This document shows positions 35,196 to 44,252 of a stretch of DNA of 64,000 nt, piece by piece. The position numbers and the translations under genes are program-made. The stretch comes from an uncultured Lewinella sp. Lineage in GTDB: Bacteria; Bacteroidota; Bacteroidia; Chitinophagales; Saprospiraceae. How positions within the stretch are numbered: position 1 is the first letter of the stretch; the number at the start of each line of letters is the position of its first letter. The notes beneath the pieces were generated by a model. That model was not told the origin of the DNA and searched no databases. It worked only from the letters and a program-made list of their open reading frames with translations. The stretch spans positions 1 through 64,000 of the forward strand of contig CALMYQ010000159.1 of assembly GCA_937873655.1 (NCBI GenBank). The letters run 5' to 3'.

Positions 35196-37604
35196 TCACT
35201 CATTCCGCAAACTCTCCACCGGATTGGCCAATGCGGCGCGCAGGCTCTGAAAGCTCACCGCCAGGAAAGCTACCCCGACTGCTGTCACCGCCGCAACTGC
35301 AAAAAATTGCCAGCCCAGCGAAATATGGTAAGCGAACCCGTCCAGCCACCGGTTCATGAAATACCAGGCAATGGGGGCAGCCGCCACGAGGGAAATTCCC
35401 ACCAGCTTTAGAAAATCCTGCGACAACAGCCCGACCAGTCCGGCCGCCGAGGCGCCCAGCACCTTGCGGATGCCGATCTCCTTGGTACGCTGGATGATCG
35501 TGTAGGATGCCAGGCCGAACAGCCCCAGGCAAGCCAGGAAAATAGCCAGCCCGGCAAAAGTGGTGATCAGGCTGGAAGTCTGGCTTTCGGCGCGGTACAT
35601 GGCGCCCAGTTCCTCATCCAGGAAATGATAGGTGAAAGGCCTGTGCGCAGCCAGTACGCCCCATTTCTGCTCCAGGAAGGCCAGGGTGCCGGAAATATCC
35701 TCCCCGGATAATTTGACCAAAACGGTGTTCCCCCAGGTATCCGGAAAAATGACCAGGTTATCGATGGCCTCGTGCATGGAAGCAAAGTGAAAATCTTTGA
35801 CCACACCCCTGATCTGAGCGGGCCGGCCATTGAAATTTACCCGCTGGCCGACCGCCTCATCGGGCGTCCATCCGAAGGCATTGGCCTGGCTTTCGTTGAT
35901 CAGGATGCCCCTTACCACGGTAGTGTCTCCGCTGTACATGCGCCTGACCGCCTCGATATCGCTATGCCCGAAAGAAGCGCCGGCGGCCAGTTCGATGCCC
36001 ATGGTACGGACAAAATCCTCATCGGCAGGCAGGGCGGTTACCGGCTGGCTGCCCTCGCCGGTCGGGGAGCGGGCGATGCCGTATCCGCCCTCTATATGGG
36101 TCGGCGTTTCGTAAGCGAGGCTGACGCCCATCACCCGGCTGTTTTGCCTGAATTCCGATTTGAAGACGTCCAGCTTTTCCACGATCTTGCCGTCGGTGGG
36201 CAGTGCAACTACAAAATCTTTGTCGTACCCCAGTTTTTTATCCTGTATGAAATCCAGTTGCCCTTTTAGCACCAGTGTAGCGATCATCAGCAAAATGGAA
36301 ATGGTGAATTGAAAAACGATCAATCCCTTTCGCAACCAGGCGCTACCCCTTGCGGCCTGGCTCCCCCAGTTGCCTTTCAGCACCTTAATCGGCTGGAACC
36401 GCGTAGCCGCCAATGCGGGATAAAGCCCGGCCAACAGGGCGATCAGCAGCCCAAATCCCAGGATGGAAGCAAGCGCTGCCGGGTGGAGGAGCGGATCCAT
36501 GGTCAACCGGCGTTCAAACAACCGGTTGAAGAGCGGGATCAGAGGCCTGGTAAGCACCAATCCGGCGACCATGGCGAACCCCGACACCAGAAATGCCTCG
36601 CTGATGTGCTGGCGGACCAGTTGGCCGCGACCGGCGCCGAGTACTTTCTGCACGCCCATTTCCCGGGCCCGCTCCATGCTTGCCGCAGTCGACAGGTTGA
36701 CATAGGTGCTCAACCCGATCAGCAGGATAAAAACGCCGACGGCGAGCAGGATATAGATGTAACGGATGTCGCCGTTGGGTTCAAATTTGCCGGCCACCTC
36801 TGACTTCAAATGCACATCGCGAAGCGGCTCCAGCTTGTAGGTCACGTATTCATCTCCCGAGAGCCCCGTTTCAGCCGATCTTGACTTCATGAAGGGTCCG
36901 ATCTTGGCCTGCAGGGATGCTATCGCCGAACGGTCGGTCAGCAACAAAAAGGTTCCGTAATTGGCGTTCCACCAGGTAGCCCGCTCCGGCGCTGCGTCGC
37001 GCAGACCGGCAAACGATCCGACAAAGTCCGGTTTGATCTGGGTGGTTTCGGGCGGGTTTTCCATCACGGCGGAAACGACGTAGTCCAGGCCATCCACCTT
37101 CAGGGTCTTGCCCATGGGATCGGTCCCCGGGAAGTATTTTTCCGCCATCCGCCGGTTGATCACCAGCTGATTGGGCGCCTTCAGGGCCGACCCGGGATTG
37201 CCCTCAAGGAGCGGAAAAGTGAACACATCAAAGAAAGTGCTGTCCGCATAAAAGAAATTGTCCTCTTCAATGAGCTGGCCTTCATGCCGCACTACCCTAT
37301 CCTCGTATTGAATCACCCGAACGGCATTTTCCACTTCCGGAAACACCTGACGGAAAGTGGGGCCGACCTTGTTGCCCGTATTTTCGGTCAGAACGGTCCG
37401 GTCACCGGAATGGTATTCCATCACGACGAACGCGATCCTGTCCGCATTCTGGTGACAGGCCTCATAACTCAATTCATTGTGCAGGTACAACCCGATCAGC
37501 AGGCAGCCCGCAATACCAATCGTCAGGCCGACCAGTTTGATCGCCGTGAACAACTGATTTTTCTTCAAATTTCTGAATGCCAGTTTTAGGTTGCTCTTCC
37601 ACAT
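35196..37604 (-). CDS. Permease 10: MacB/FtsX-type permease
   Basis: 802 aa from ATG at 37604 (MWKSNLKLAFRNLKKNQLFT). The helix-2 signature is the most divergent of the set: GLSTYVNLSTAASMERAREM followed by GVQKVLGAGRGQLVRQH, with Gln for Ile/Arg in the first FtsX motif. The second core domain has KDFHFASMHEAIDNLVIF. C-terminal motif KEIGIRKVLGASAAGLVGLL, tail NPVESLRNE. It is separated from permease 11 by 282 bp of tandem repeats, unlike the 3-43 bp gaps elsewhere, and no sigma-54 element lies in that spacer, so it depends on read-through or an unseen promoter. Confidence 0.87.
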   Translation of the reverse strand: MWKSNLKLAFRNLKKNQLFTAIKLVGLTIGIAGCLLIGLYLHNELSYEACHQNADRIAFVVMEYHSGDRTVLTENTGNKVGPTFRQVFPEVENAVRVIQYEDRVVRHEGQLIEEDNFFYADSTFFDVFTFPLLEGNPGSALKAPNQLVINRRMAEKYFPGTDPMGKTLKVDGLDYVVSAVMENPPETTQIKPDFVGSFAGLRDAAPERATWWNANYGTFLLLTDRSAIASLQAKIGPFMKSRSAETGLSGDEYVTYKLEPLRDVHLKSEVAGKFEPNGDIRYIYILLAVGVFILLIGLSTYVNLSTAASMERAREMGVQKVLGAGRGQLVRQHISEAFLVSGFAMVAGLVLTRPLIPLFNRLFERRLTMDPLLHPAALASILGFGLLIALLAGLYPALAATRFQPIKVLKGNWGSQAARGSAWLRKGLIVFQFTISILLMIATLVLKGQLDFIQDKKLGYDKDFVVALPTDGKIVEKLDVFKSEFRQNSRVMGVSLAYETPTHIEGGYGIARSPTGEGSQPVTALPADEDFVRTMGIELAAGASFGHSDIEAVRRMYSGDTTVVRGILINESQANAFGWTPDEAVGQRVNFNGRPAQIRGVVKDFHFASMHEAIDNLVIFPDTWGNTVLVKLSGEDISGTLAFLEQKWGVLAAHRPFTYHFLDEELGAMYRAESQTSSLITTFAGLAIFLACLGLFGLASYTIIQRTKEIGIRKVLGASAAGLVGLLSQDFLKLVGISLVAAAPIAWYFMNRWLDGFAYHISLGWQFFAVAAVTAVGVAFLAVSFQSLRAALANPVESLRNE

Positions 37605-37624
37605 GATCGCTGAATTTTATGTTG

Positions 37625-37830
37625 AAATACATTGTAAGTTGTAAGTTGTAAGTTGTAAGTTGTAAGTCGTAAGTTGTAAGTTGTAAGTTGTAAGTCGTAA
37701 GTTGTAAGTCCGGTAAATGGCAGCTCGGTAACCTTACGACGAACGCCCAACAATGATCAGTTCGCAGTTGGCAGTTGGCAGTTGGCAGTCCGCAGTCGGC
37801 AGTTGGCAGTTGGCAGTTGGCAGTTGGGTA
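37625..37830. repeat. Two tandem-repeat blocks between permeases 10 and 11
   Basis: Block one (about 37631-37711) is GTAAGTTGTAAGTTGTAAG-type 7-bp repeats. Block two (about 37755-37830) is CAGTTGGCAGTTGGCAGT repeats of the same kind as at 34980-35165. The CGAACGCCCAACAATGA phrase flanks both blocks. Confidence 0.75.
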
Positions 37831-37886
37831 GCTGAGCGAAGTCGAAGCTACAACGAACGCCAACAATGAAACAATCCCTCCCCTTC

Positions 37887-40268
37887 TCAATCCCTCCGCA
37901 AACTCTTCACCGGGTTGGTCAGCGCCGCCCGAATGCTCTGGAAGCTGACCGTCAGCAGGGTAATCGCCAGGGCGCCCAATCCCGCCGCAGCAAAGATCCA
38001 GCCTGAAATCCGGGTTCTGTACGAAAAGTTTTCCAGCCACCCGTTCAGCAAATACCAGGCAACCGGTGCTGCAACCACGCAGGCAATGAGCACCAACACC
38101 ACGAAATCTTCCGACAGCAACTTCCAGATATTGAAAATGGAAGCGCCCAACACTTTGCGGATCCCGATCTCACGGGTGCGCTGTTCGGCGACAAAAGACG
38201 CCAGGCCGAAAAGGCCCAGGCAACTGATGAATACCGCCAGCACGGCAAAGAAAGAGGCCAGCTTGCCGACCCGTTTTTCCGTATTGAACTTTTTGGAAAA
38301 TTCTTCATCCGCAAAATTGTACTCGAAAGGCTGGGACGGACTGTATTTCCTGAAAATCCGTTCGATCTTGTCCAGTGACGCCGGGGCGCCGGCTTCCGGA
38401 TTGAGCTTGGCCAGCACAAAATTCCCGGGGGATTCGTCGAGGTAAAAAACGGTGGGTTTCACCGGTTGGTACGGCGAACCCATGACCATATCTTCCACCA
38501 CCCCGATCACATGGCAGGGTGTGCCGAACCACTTGATCGTTTCGCCGATCGGGTTTTCAAGGTTCATGTACCGGGCGGCCGCTTCGTTGAGGATGAACCC
38601 CGTTGAATCGGTTGGAAAGTCGGCCGAGAAATCGCGACCTTCGAGGAATTTCCAACCGATCGTTTCGCCGTAGCCCAGGGATACGCCTACATTGGGAAAA
38701 TCGACCGACAGGTTCGGGTCCTTGCCCCGCCATTCGAAGCCGCTGCTGGTCGACCAGGTTTCCGTTGTGGGGTTGGTGGTCTCCGCCACGGATATCACCG
38801 CTTTTTCATCCATCAAAGCGGCCTTGAAAACGTCGAAATGCTTGTGAATTTCATCGTTCACCGCCGGGATGGCCACCAAACCGTCGGCATTGTAACCCAA
38901 AGGCCGGTTCTGTGCGAATTTGATCTGGGAGAAGACGATCATGGTCCCGATGATCAGGGATACCGATACGGTAAATTGCAGGACGATCAGGACCTTGCGC
39001 GGCAAGGCGGCCCAGCGCCCCGCTTTGAACGGCCCCGCCAATACCTTGACCGGACGGAAAGAAGAGAGGTAAAAAGCGGGATAACTGCCGGCAATCAGCC
39101 CGGTTACCAGGATAAATGCCAGGCCGACGCCCCAGAAAGCAGGCTCCTTCCAGGGCAAGGTCATGGCCTTGTCCGAAATATTGTTGAAGAACGGCAACAA
39201 CCCCTGCACCAAAAGCAGGGATATCACAAAGGACAGTCCTGCAAAGAACAGGGATTCGCCCAGGAACTGACCGATCAGTTGCTGCCGGCCTGAGCCGATG
39301 GCTTTCCGGACCCCCACTTCCTTGGCCCGTTTTTCCGACCGGGCCGTGCTCAGGTTCATAAAATTGATGCAGGCCATGAGCAAAACAAAAACACCGATGA
39401 TCCCGAACATGCGAACGTACCGTATCCGCCCGCCTGTATTGATCCCGTCCCTGTATTCGGAGTAGAGGTGCCACCGGTTCATCGGCAACAGGAAGAGCGC
39501 CGGTTTTTTCTTGGCCAGTTCCGTGCTCATATGCTTGAGCTTGGCGTCTTTTATCCGGGCGGAGACCTGTTCGGGGTCTGCGTTTTCAGTCAGTTTCACA
39601 AAAAGGGAAAACGCATTGGGCCGCCAGGGGTCGGAAGCTGTTTTCACCCAGCCCGAATTGTCGTAATACAACTGCCAGGGCATGATGAAACCCAGGTCGG
39701 AAAAAGCGCTGTTCCGGGGGACGTCTTCGTAGATGCCCGTCACCTGGACGGTCATCTGATCGTCAACCCGGATCGTTTTGTGCATCGGGTCGGTATCGCC
39801 GAAAACGGCTTTGGCTGTCGACGCCGAAAGCAGGATGGTCCCCGGGTCTTTCAGGTCGGTGCTCCCTTCCCGGAGTTGAAGGCTGAGCAGCTCAGGCCCG
39901 CCCGGTTCAAAAAAGGTCCCCGAACGGGTCAGGAGTTTGTCTTCCCAGGCCAGCACGTGGGGATAGGTGCCGGAGGCCATCACGACCGATTCAAAATCGC
40001 TGCCATAGTTGCTGCGCAGTTCATCCGCCAGCGGGAACGGCACGCTGAACCACGTTTGCACTTCGCCGTTATTGGTCACATTCTGGATGACCTGGGCCAG
40101 CCGGTCATAGTTCCTGTGGTAATGATTGAAGGAGAATTCATCCCGGATCCACAGGCCGATGATCAGCGCCACGGCCATACCCGCCGCCAGCCCCCCGATA
40201 TTGATCAGGGAATATCCTGTATTTCTGCGGAGGTTTCGAAAGGCGCTTTTCAGATAATTTGTATGCAT
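37887..40268 (-). CDS. Permease 11: MacB/FtsX-type permease, close to 5
   Basis: 793 aa from ATG at 40268 (MHTNYLKSAFRNLRRNTGYS). Shared signatures with permease 5: NYDRLAQVIQNVTNNGE, RSNYGSDF, MPWQLY, WHLYSEYRDGINTGGRI, FEWRGKDPNLSVDFPN and MGSPYQPVKP. Landmarks KEVGVRKAIGSGRQQLIGQF and REIGIRKVLGASIFNIWKLL; tail NPVKSLRRD. It follows permease 12 by 12 bp. Confidence 0.88.
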   Translation of the reverse strand: MHTNYLKSAFRNLRRNTGYSLINIGGLAAGMAVALIIGLWIRDEFSFNHYHRNYDRLAQVIQNVTNNGEVQTWFSVPFPLADELRSNYGSDFESVVMASGTYPHVLAWEDKLLTRSGTFFEPGGPELLSLQLREGSTDLKDPGTILLSASTAKAVFGDTDPMHKTIRVDDQMTVQVTGIYEDVPRNSAFSDLGFIMPWQLYYDNSGWVKTASDPWRPNAFSLFVKLTENADPEQVSARIKDAKLKHMSTELAKKKPALFLLPMNRWHLYSEYRDGINTGGRIRYVRMFGIIGVFVLLMACINFMNLSTARSEKRAKEVGVRKAIGSGRQQLIGQFLGESLFFAGLSFVISLLLVQGLLPFFNNISDKAMTLPWKEPAFWGVGLAFILVTGLIAGSYPAFYLSSFRPVKVLAGPFKAGRWAALPRKVLIVLQFTVSVSLIIGTMIVFSQIKFAQNRPLGYNADGLVAIPAVNDEIHKHFDVFKAALMDEKAVISVAETTNPTTETWSTSSGFEWRGKDPNLSVDFPNVGVSLGYGETIGWKFLEGRDFSADFPTDSTGFILNEAAARYMNLENPIGETIKWFGTPCHVIGVVEDMVMGSPYQPVKPTVFYLDESPGNFVLAKLNPEAGAPASLDKIERIFRKYSPSQPFEYNFADEEFSKKFNTEKRVGKLASFFAVLAVFISCLGLFGLASFVAEQRTREIGIRKVLGASIFNIWKLLSEDFVVLVLIACVVAAPVAWYLLNGWLENFSYRTRISGWIFAAAGLGALAITLLTVSFQSIRAALTNPVKSLRRD

Positions 40269-40280
40269 AGTCGGGTAATT

Positions 40281-42743
40281 TTACTCGTTCCTCAGACTCT
40301 CCACCGGATTGGCCAGCGCCGCCTTCACCGCATGGAAGCCGACCGTGGCAAAGGCAATGACAACGGCCGCCAGCCCCGCAACGGCGAATACCCACCAGGT
40401 CATTTCGATCCGGTAGGCAAACCCCTGAAGCCATTGATCCATGAAATACCAGGCCACCGGCGACGCGATCACCGCCGCCGCTACAACCAGTTGCAAAAAA
40501 TCCCTGGACAACAGCCCTACAAGGCCGGTTATGCTGGCGCCCAAAACCTTCCGGATACCGATCTCGCGGGTGCGCTGTTCGGCGGCCATCGCGATCAGCC
40601 CGAACAAGCCCAAACAGGCGATGAACAGGGAAAGGCCCGTAAAAACGCTCAAAATTGCGCCCAGCTTGGCTTCAGACCGGTAAAGCGCATTGAAATCCTC
40701 ATCCAGGAAGGAATAGCTGAACGGGGTGTCCGGGGCCATGACCTGCCAAAGGTCCTGGATTTGCGGCAACAGCCGGCTTTCTTCGCCCGGGCGGATCCGG
40801 ACAGCCAGATAGCCCCGGTCAAGGTCGTAGGTTTTCGAAGAATAGTGGAACAGGCCGAACGGCTCAATGGCCGCCCGGAAAGACTGGGCGTGAAAATCCT
40901 TCATGACGCCGATGACCTTGAACCGCTGGTTGCCGTTGCCGGGGTAAAGCATGAACTGACCGACGGGGTCCTTCCAGCCGATCGTCCGCACAGCCGTTTC
41001 ATTCAGTATGACAGCGGCGGAATCCGCGGGAAAATCCCGGGAAAAATTTCGCCCTTCCAGCATCTCGATGCCCATGGCGGGCACGAAATCGTAATCCACC
41101 ATATAGGAGTTCAGGGTCAGGTCTTTTGCAATGCCCGGATTCCCGCCGTCCGTTTCAGGCTCGTAAAAGTCGCCAAAGGCATTTTTGGCAGGCAGGTCGG
41201 TCGACAGGCTGGCCGTTACCACGCCCGGTAACGCCTCCAATTGCTGCCGCATCGATTCTCCCTTATCCCGGAGTCGCTGGGCGTTGTTCACCACCAGCAC
41301 GTTTTCCTTGTTCAGGCCGGTGCTTTGCTTGCGGGAATAATCGATCTGCAACAGGACGACCGCCGTACAAATGATCATGGCGATTGAAATGGCAAACTGG
41401 AATACCACCAATCCGTTTTTCAACCAGGTGTTCCCCGTTCCGGATAGTTTGTTCTTCAGGATCGCAATCGGCGCCATCGACGACAGGTACAGCGCCGGAT
41501 AAAGGCCGCCAAGGAGCCCCGCCGTTATCGGCAAGCCGACCGCTAAAAGGCCGGTCCAGCCCGCAAACAGATCGCTGTTCGTAAATGATTCTCCGCTCAG
41601 CCGGTTAAAGGCAGGCAACAGAGCCTGCACCATCGCAGCGGCCAACAGCCACCCCGCAACGCTGTACATCATGGACTCGGTGAGAAATTGCCGGACCAAA
41701 CCCTGTTTCTTCGATCCCAGCACTTTCCGGACACCTACCTCACGGGCACGGGTCAGGGATCTCGCCGTCGTCAGGTTCATGAAGTTGACGCAGGCCAGCA
41801 ACAGGATCAAAAGGCCTACGGTGCCGAAAATATAGACATCTTTTATGCTGCCCAGGTTATTGATCCGGGAGCCTACTCCTTCCGAATAAAGGTGGACCTT
41901 TTCCAGGGGCTTGAGGGAAAAATCCCATTTCCCGCCATTGGACAGGAATTCGTCCAGCGGTTGGCCGATCCGCTTGAAAGCGCCGGATGCATACTTTCTG
42001 ACCATCCCCGGAAATTTGGCCTCCAGGGCTGTCAGCGACTGGCTTGTCGGTTTCCGGGCCAGCAGGACGTAGGTTTCCATCTGCAGCCAAACCCAGCTCC
42101 AGCTGAAATGCCGGACAACGTCATACGCCGCAACAGGCGTCAGGAAATCAAACTGCATGGAAGACTGTCCGGGCAAATCCTCCAGCACGGCCGAAACCCT
42201 GAACGGCCGGTTGTCGATCGCTATGGTCCGGCCGATTGCCTGGTCAGCTTCAACCGGACCGAAGTACTTTCTTGCGGTTGATTCCGTCAGTACGATCGAC
42301 CCCGGGTCCCTCAGGCACTCAGCTGCCTTTCCCGACAATAAGGGAAATGAAAAAACCTCCAGGAAGTTGGAATCCACGGCCAATCCGCCGCCCTCCGTAA
42401 ACTGGCGCGCTTCCTGGTTTTTATCCGCCTTCAACACCTGATCGCCGGGTTGGAACAGGCGGGTATACGCTTCAACCTCCGGAAATTCCGCCTGCAACGC
42501 ACTTCCTGCGGGAGGCGGCGAATTGGAAGTTATGAACGAGGTTCCGCCGAAATTGCCGGCCACGTTGACCTGGCAGATCCGGTCGGATTTGTCGGAAAAG
42601 CGATCATACCCCAATTCATTCCGCACAAAAACCGCGATCAGCCAGCAGGCCGCCATGCCGATGGCCAGCCCGGATAAATTGATGAACGTGTAAAATTTGT
42701 TTTTCCACAAATGGCGAACGGCGATCTTCAAATTGGTCATCAT
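40281..42743 (-). CDS. Permease 12: first gene of the 12-11-10 operon
   Basis: 820 aa from ATG at 42743 (MMTNLKIAVRHLWKNKFYTF); the second Met is an equally good start. The first core domain has an extra loop, QVLKADKNQEARQFTEGGG, that the shorter paralogues lack. The second core domain has KDFHAQSFRAAIEPFGLFHY. Landmarks ACVNFMNLTTARS, REVGVRKVLGSKKQGLVRQF and REIGIRKVLGASITGLVGLL; tail NPVESLRNE. Confidence 0.87.
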   Translation of the reverse strand: MMTNLKIAVRHLWKNKFYTFINLSGLAIGMAACWLIAVFVRNELGYDRFSDKSDRICQVNVAGNFGGTSFITSNSPPPAGSALQAEFPEVEAYTRLFQPGDQVLKADKNQEARQFTEGGGLAVDSNFLEVFSFPLLSGKAAECLRDPGSIVLTESTARKYFGPVEADQAIGRTIAIDNRPFRVSAVLEDLPGQSSMQFDFLTPVAAYDVVRHFSWSWVWLQMETYVLLARKPTSQSLTALEAKFPGMVRKYASGAFKRIGQPLDEFLSNGGKWDFSLKPLEKVHLYSEGVGSRINNLGSIKDVYIFGTVGLLILLLACVNFMNLTTARSLTRAREVGVRKVLGSKKQGLVRQFLTESMMYSVAGWLLAAAMVQALLPAFNRLSGESFTNSDLFAGWTGLLAVGLPITAGLLGGLYPALYLSSMAPIAILKNKLSGTGNTWLKNGLVVFQFAISIAMIICTAVVLLQIDYSRKQSTGLNKENVLVVNNAQRLRDKGESMRQQLEALPGVVTASLSTDLPAKNAFGDFYEPETDGGNPGIAKDLTLNSYMVDYDFVPAMGIEMLEGRNFSRDFPADSAAVILNETAVRTIGWKDPVGQFMLYPGNGNQRFKVIGVMKDFHAQSFRAAIEPFGLFHYSSKTYDLDRGYLAVRIRPGEESRLLPQIQDLWQVMAPDTPFSYSFLDEDFNALYRSEAKLGAILSVFTGLSLFIACLGLFGLIAMAAEQRTREIGIRKVLGASITGLVGLLSRDFLQLVVAAAVIASPVAWYFMDQWLQGFAYRIEMTWWVFAVAGLAAVVIAFATVGFHAVKAALANPVESLRNE

Positions 42744-42826
42744 GCTGAATAATTGGTGTTCACAGCTGCTTCCGGACCGGCTGTTTTCTGAAAGCTTAAG
42801 ATCAGGAAAATCCTGTTTTTTGAATT

Positions 42827-42841
42827 TTCAAAAATCGTGCC
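42827..42841 (-). promoter_or_regulatory. Sigma-54 promoter of the permease 12-10 operon
   Basis: GGCACGATTTTTGAA on the minus strand, the closest of the five to the GGCACG consensus. Transcription should begin near 42816, 73 bp before the ATG. Confidence 0.76.
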
Positions 42842-42851
42842 CCATAATAAA

Positions 42852-42931
42852 AAACTGATAATCAATTTATTAAATAATTTTTTCATAAAGTCCGTGTCCA
42901 CATCCGAACAAACGGTGTGCGATTTCGAACA
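42852..42931 (-). promoter_or_regulatory. Upstream activator pair, permease 12-10 operon
   Basis: TGTCCACATCCGAACA (42895-42910) and TGTGCGATTTCGAACA (42916-42931), starts 21 bp apart and 53 bp upstream of the -24 GG. The AT-rich element is AAACTGATAATCAATTT (42852-42868). Confidence 0.73.
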
Positions 42932-42963
42932 CCAAATCGGGTCGCCGGGCAATTCGATTCCTG

Positions 42964-42994
42964 TTGAGGATCTGGTATAATTTTCTTACCTTTT
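42964..42994 (+). promoter_or_regulatory. Probable promoter of the DUF1080 lipoprotein
   Basis: TTG (42964-42966), 20 bp, then TACCTTTT (42987-42994), close to the Bacteroidota TTTG-N20-TAnnTTTG pattern, ending 48 bp before the ATG. It lies just beyond the sigma-54 activator sites of the divergent permease operon. Confidence 0.45.
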
Positions 42995-43042
42995 CAGCCT
43001 GTTCCCTTCCAGGGGTTCTGACTTGTCATAAAAGATCCAAAT

Positions 43043-43936
43043 ATGAAAACCAACTTTAACTACCCTTCCCGGGCCCTGCCGGCCCTTTTTATCCTGTTGT
43101 CAGGTCTGGTTATTTTCCAGGGTTGCGGCCCGCGCGAGCCAGTCAACGATCCGGATCAGGAAGAATGGATGTCTCTGTTCAACGGCGTCAACCTCGACGG
43201 CTGGGACATCAAGATCAACGGATTTGATCTGAATGATAATTACCAGAATACCTTCTACGTGGAGGACAGCCTGATCAAGGTCCATTACGACGGTTACCCG
43301 GAATTCACCAATCAGTTCGGCCACCTGTTCTACAAGGAGCCGTTTTCCTATTACCGCATCCGGGTGGAATACCGGTTTGTCGGCGACCAGGCGCCCGGCG
43401 GCCCGGGGTGGGCCTACCGCAACAGCGGGATCATGTTCCACGGCCAGCCCGCCGCTACCATGGGTAAAAACCAGGACTTTCCCATCAGCCTCGAGGCTCA
43501 GTTGCTGGGCGGCGACGGCGAACACGAGCGCCATACCCTCAACCTCTGCACGCCGGGCACCAATGTCGTCATGCACGATACGCTCGAGACCTCGCATTGC
43601 ATCGAGTCCCGGTCCAAAACCTACCACGGCGACCAATGGGTGACCGCCGAATTGCTGGTGCTCGGAGATTCGCTCATCCAGCATATCATGGACAATGAGG
43701 TGGTTCTCCAGTACACCAAACCCCAGATCGGCGGCGGCAACGTGGATAACATCGACTCTACCCTCTGGGTACCCGGCAAAATACTGACCGGCGGCAGCAT
43801 TTCCCTGCAAAGCGAAAGCCACCCGGTCCACTTCCGGAAGGTCGAACTGCTCAACCTCGTGGGCTGTACCGACCCCAAAGCTAAAAATTACAAATCCTAT
43901 TATGTGAAATCGGATAACAGCGGGTGCGTTTATTAG
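43043..43936 (+). CDS. DUF1080 (3-keto-disaccharide hydrolase-like) lipoprotein
   Basis: 297 aa. Lipoprotein signal (…SGLVIFQGC, Cys28). The concanavalin-like DUF1080 fold is marked by WMSLFNGVNLDGWDIKING (42-60), FTNQFGHLFYKEPFSYYRIR, YRNSGIMFHGQP and FPISLEAQLLGG. A final GCTDPKAKNYKSYYVKSDN segment with two Cys is a calcium-loop-like repeat common in marine Bacteroidota surface proteins. Family members act on 3-keto-glycosides or bind polysaccharides; the substrate cannot be told here. It stands alone and diverges from permease 12. Confidence 0.87.
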   Translation: MKTNFNYPSRALPALFILLSGLVIFQGCGPREPVNDPDQEEWMSLFNGVNLDGWDIKINGFDLNDNYQNTFYVEDSLIKVHYDGYPEFTNQFGHLFYKEPFSYYRIRVEYRFVGDQAPGGPGWAYRNSGIMFHGQPAATMGKNQDFPISLEAQLLGGDGEHERHTLNLCTPGTNVVMHDTLETSHCIESRSKTYHGDQWVTAELLVLGDSLIQHIMDNEVVLQYTKPQIGGGNVDNIDSTLWVPGKILTGGSISLQSESHPVHFRKVELLNLVGCTDPKAKNYKSYYVKSDNSGCVY

Positions 43937-43944
43937 TGGTAAGT

Positions 43945-44150
43945 TGTAAGTCGTAAGTCGGGTAAAAGGTGATAATTGGGTTATGGGAGGGTATTCAGTT
44001 GACAGTCTTTCAGTTGGCAGTCTTTCAGTTGGCAATTGGCAGTCTTTCAGTTGGCAGTTGGCAGTCTTTCAGTTGGCAGTTGGCAGTCTTTCAGTTGGCA
44101 ATTGGCAGTCTTTCAGTTGGCAGTTGGCAGTCTTTCAGTTGGCAGTTGCC
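43945..44150. repeat. Tandem 'ttggcagtctttcag' repeats
   Basis: About ten degenerate copies of CTTTCAGTTGGCAGTTGGCAGT lie in the 316-bp spacer between two convergent genes. The rest (44150-44250) has short CCAGCATCAAG and AGTATCCAGTATCAAG repeats. No gene or clear terminator is seen. Confidence 0.75.
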
Positions 44151-44252
44151 AACATCAAGCCACCAGCATCCCCCGTCCGCCATAGCCCTACAAGGGCGAC
44201 GGCGGGCAGTATCAAGTATCCAGTATCAAGAAGCCAGCGACCAGCATCCAGT

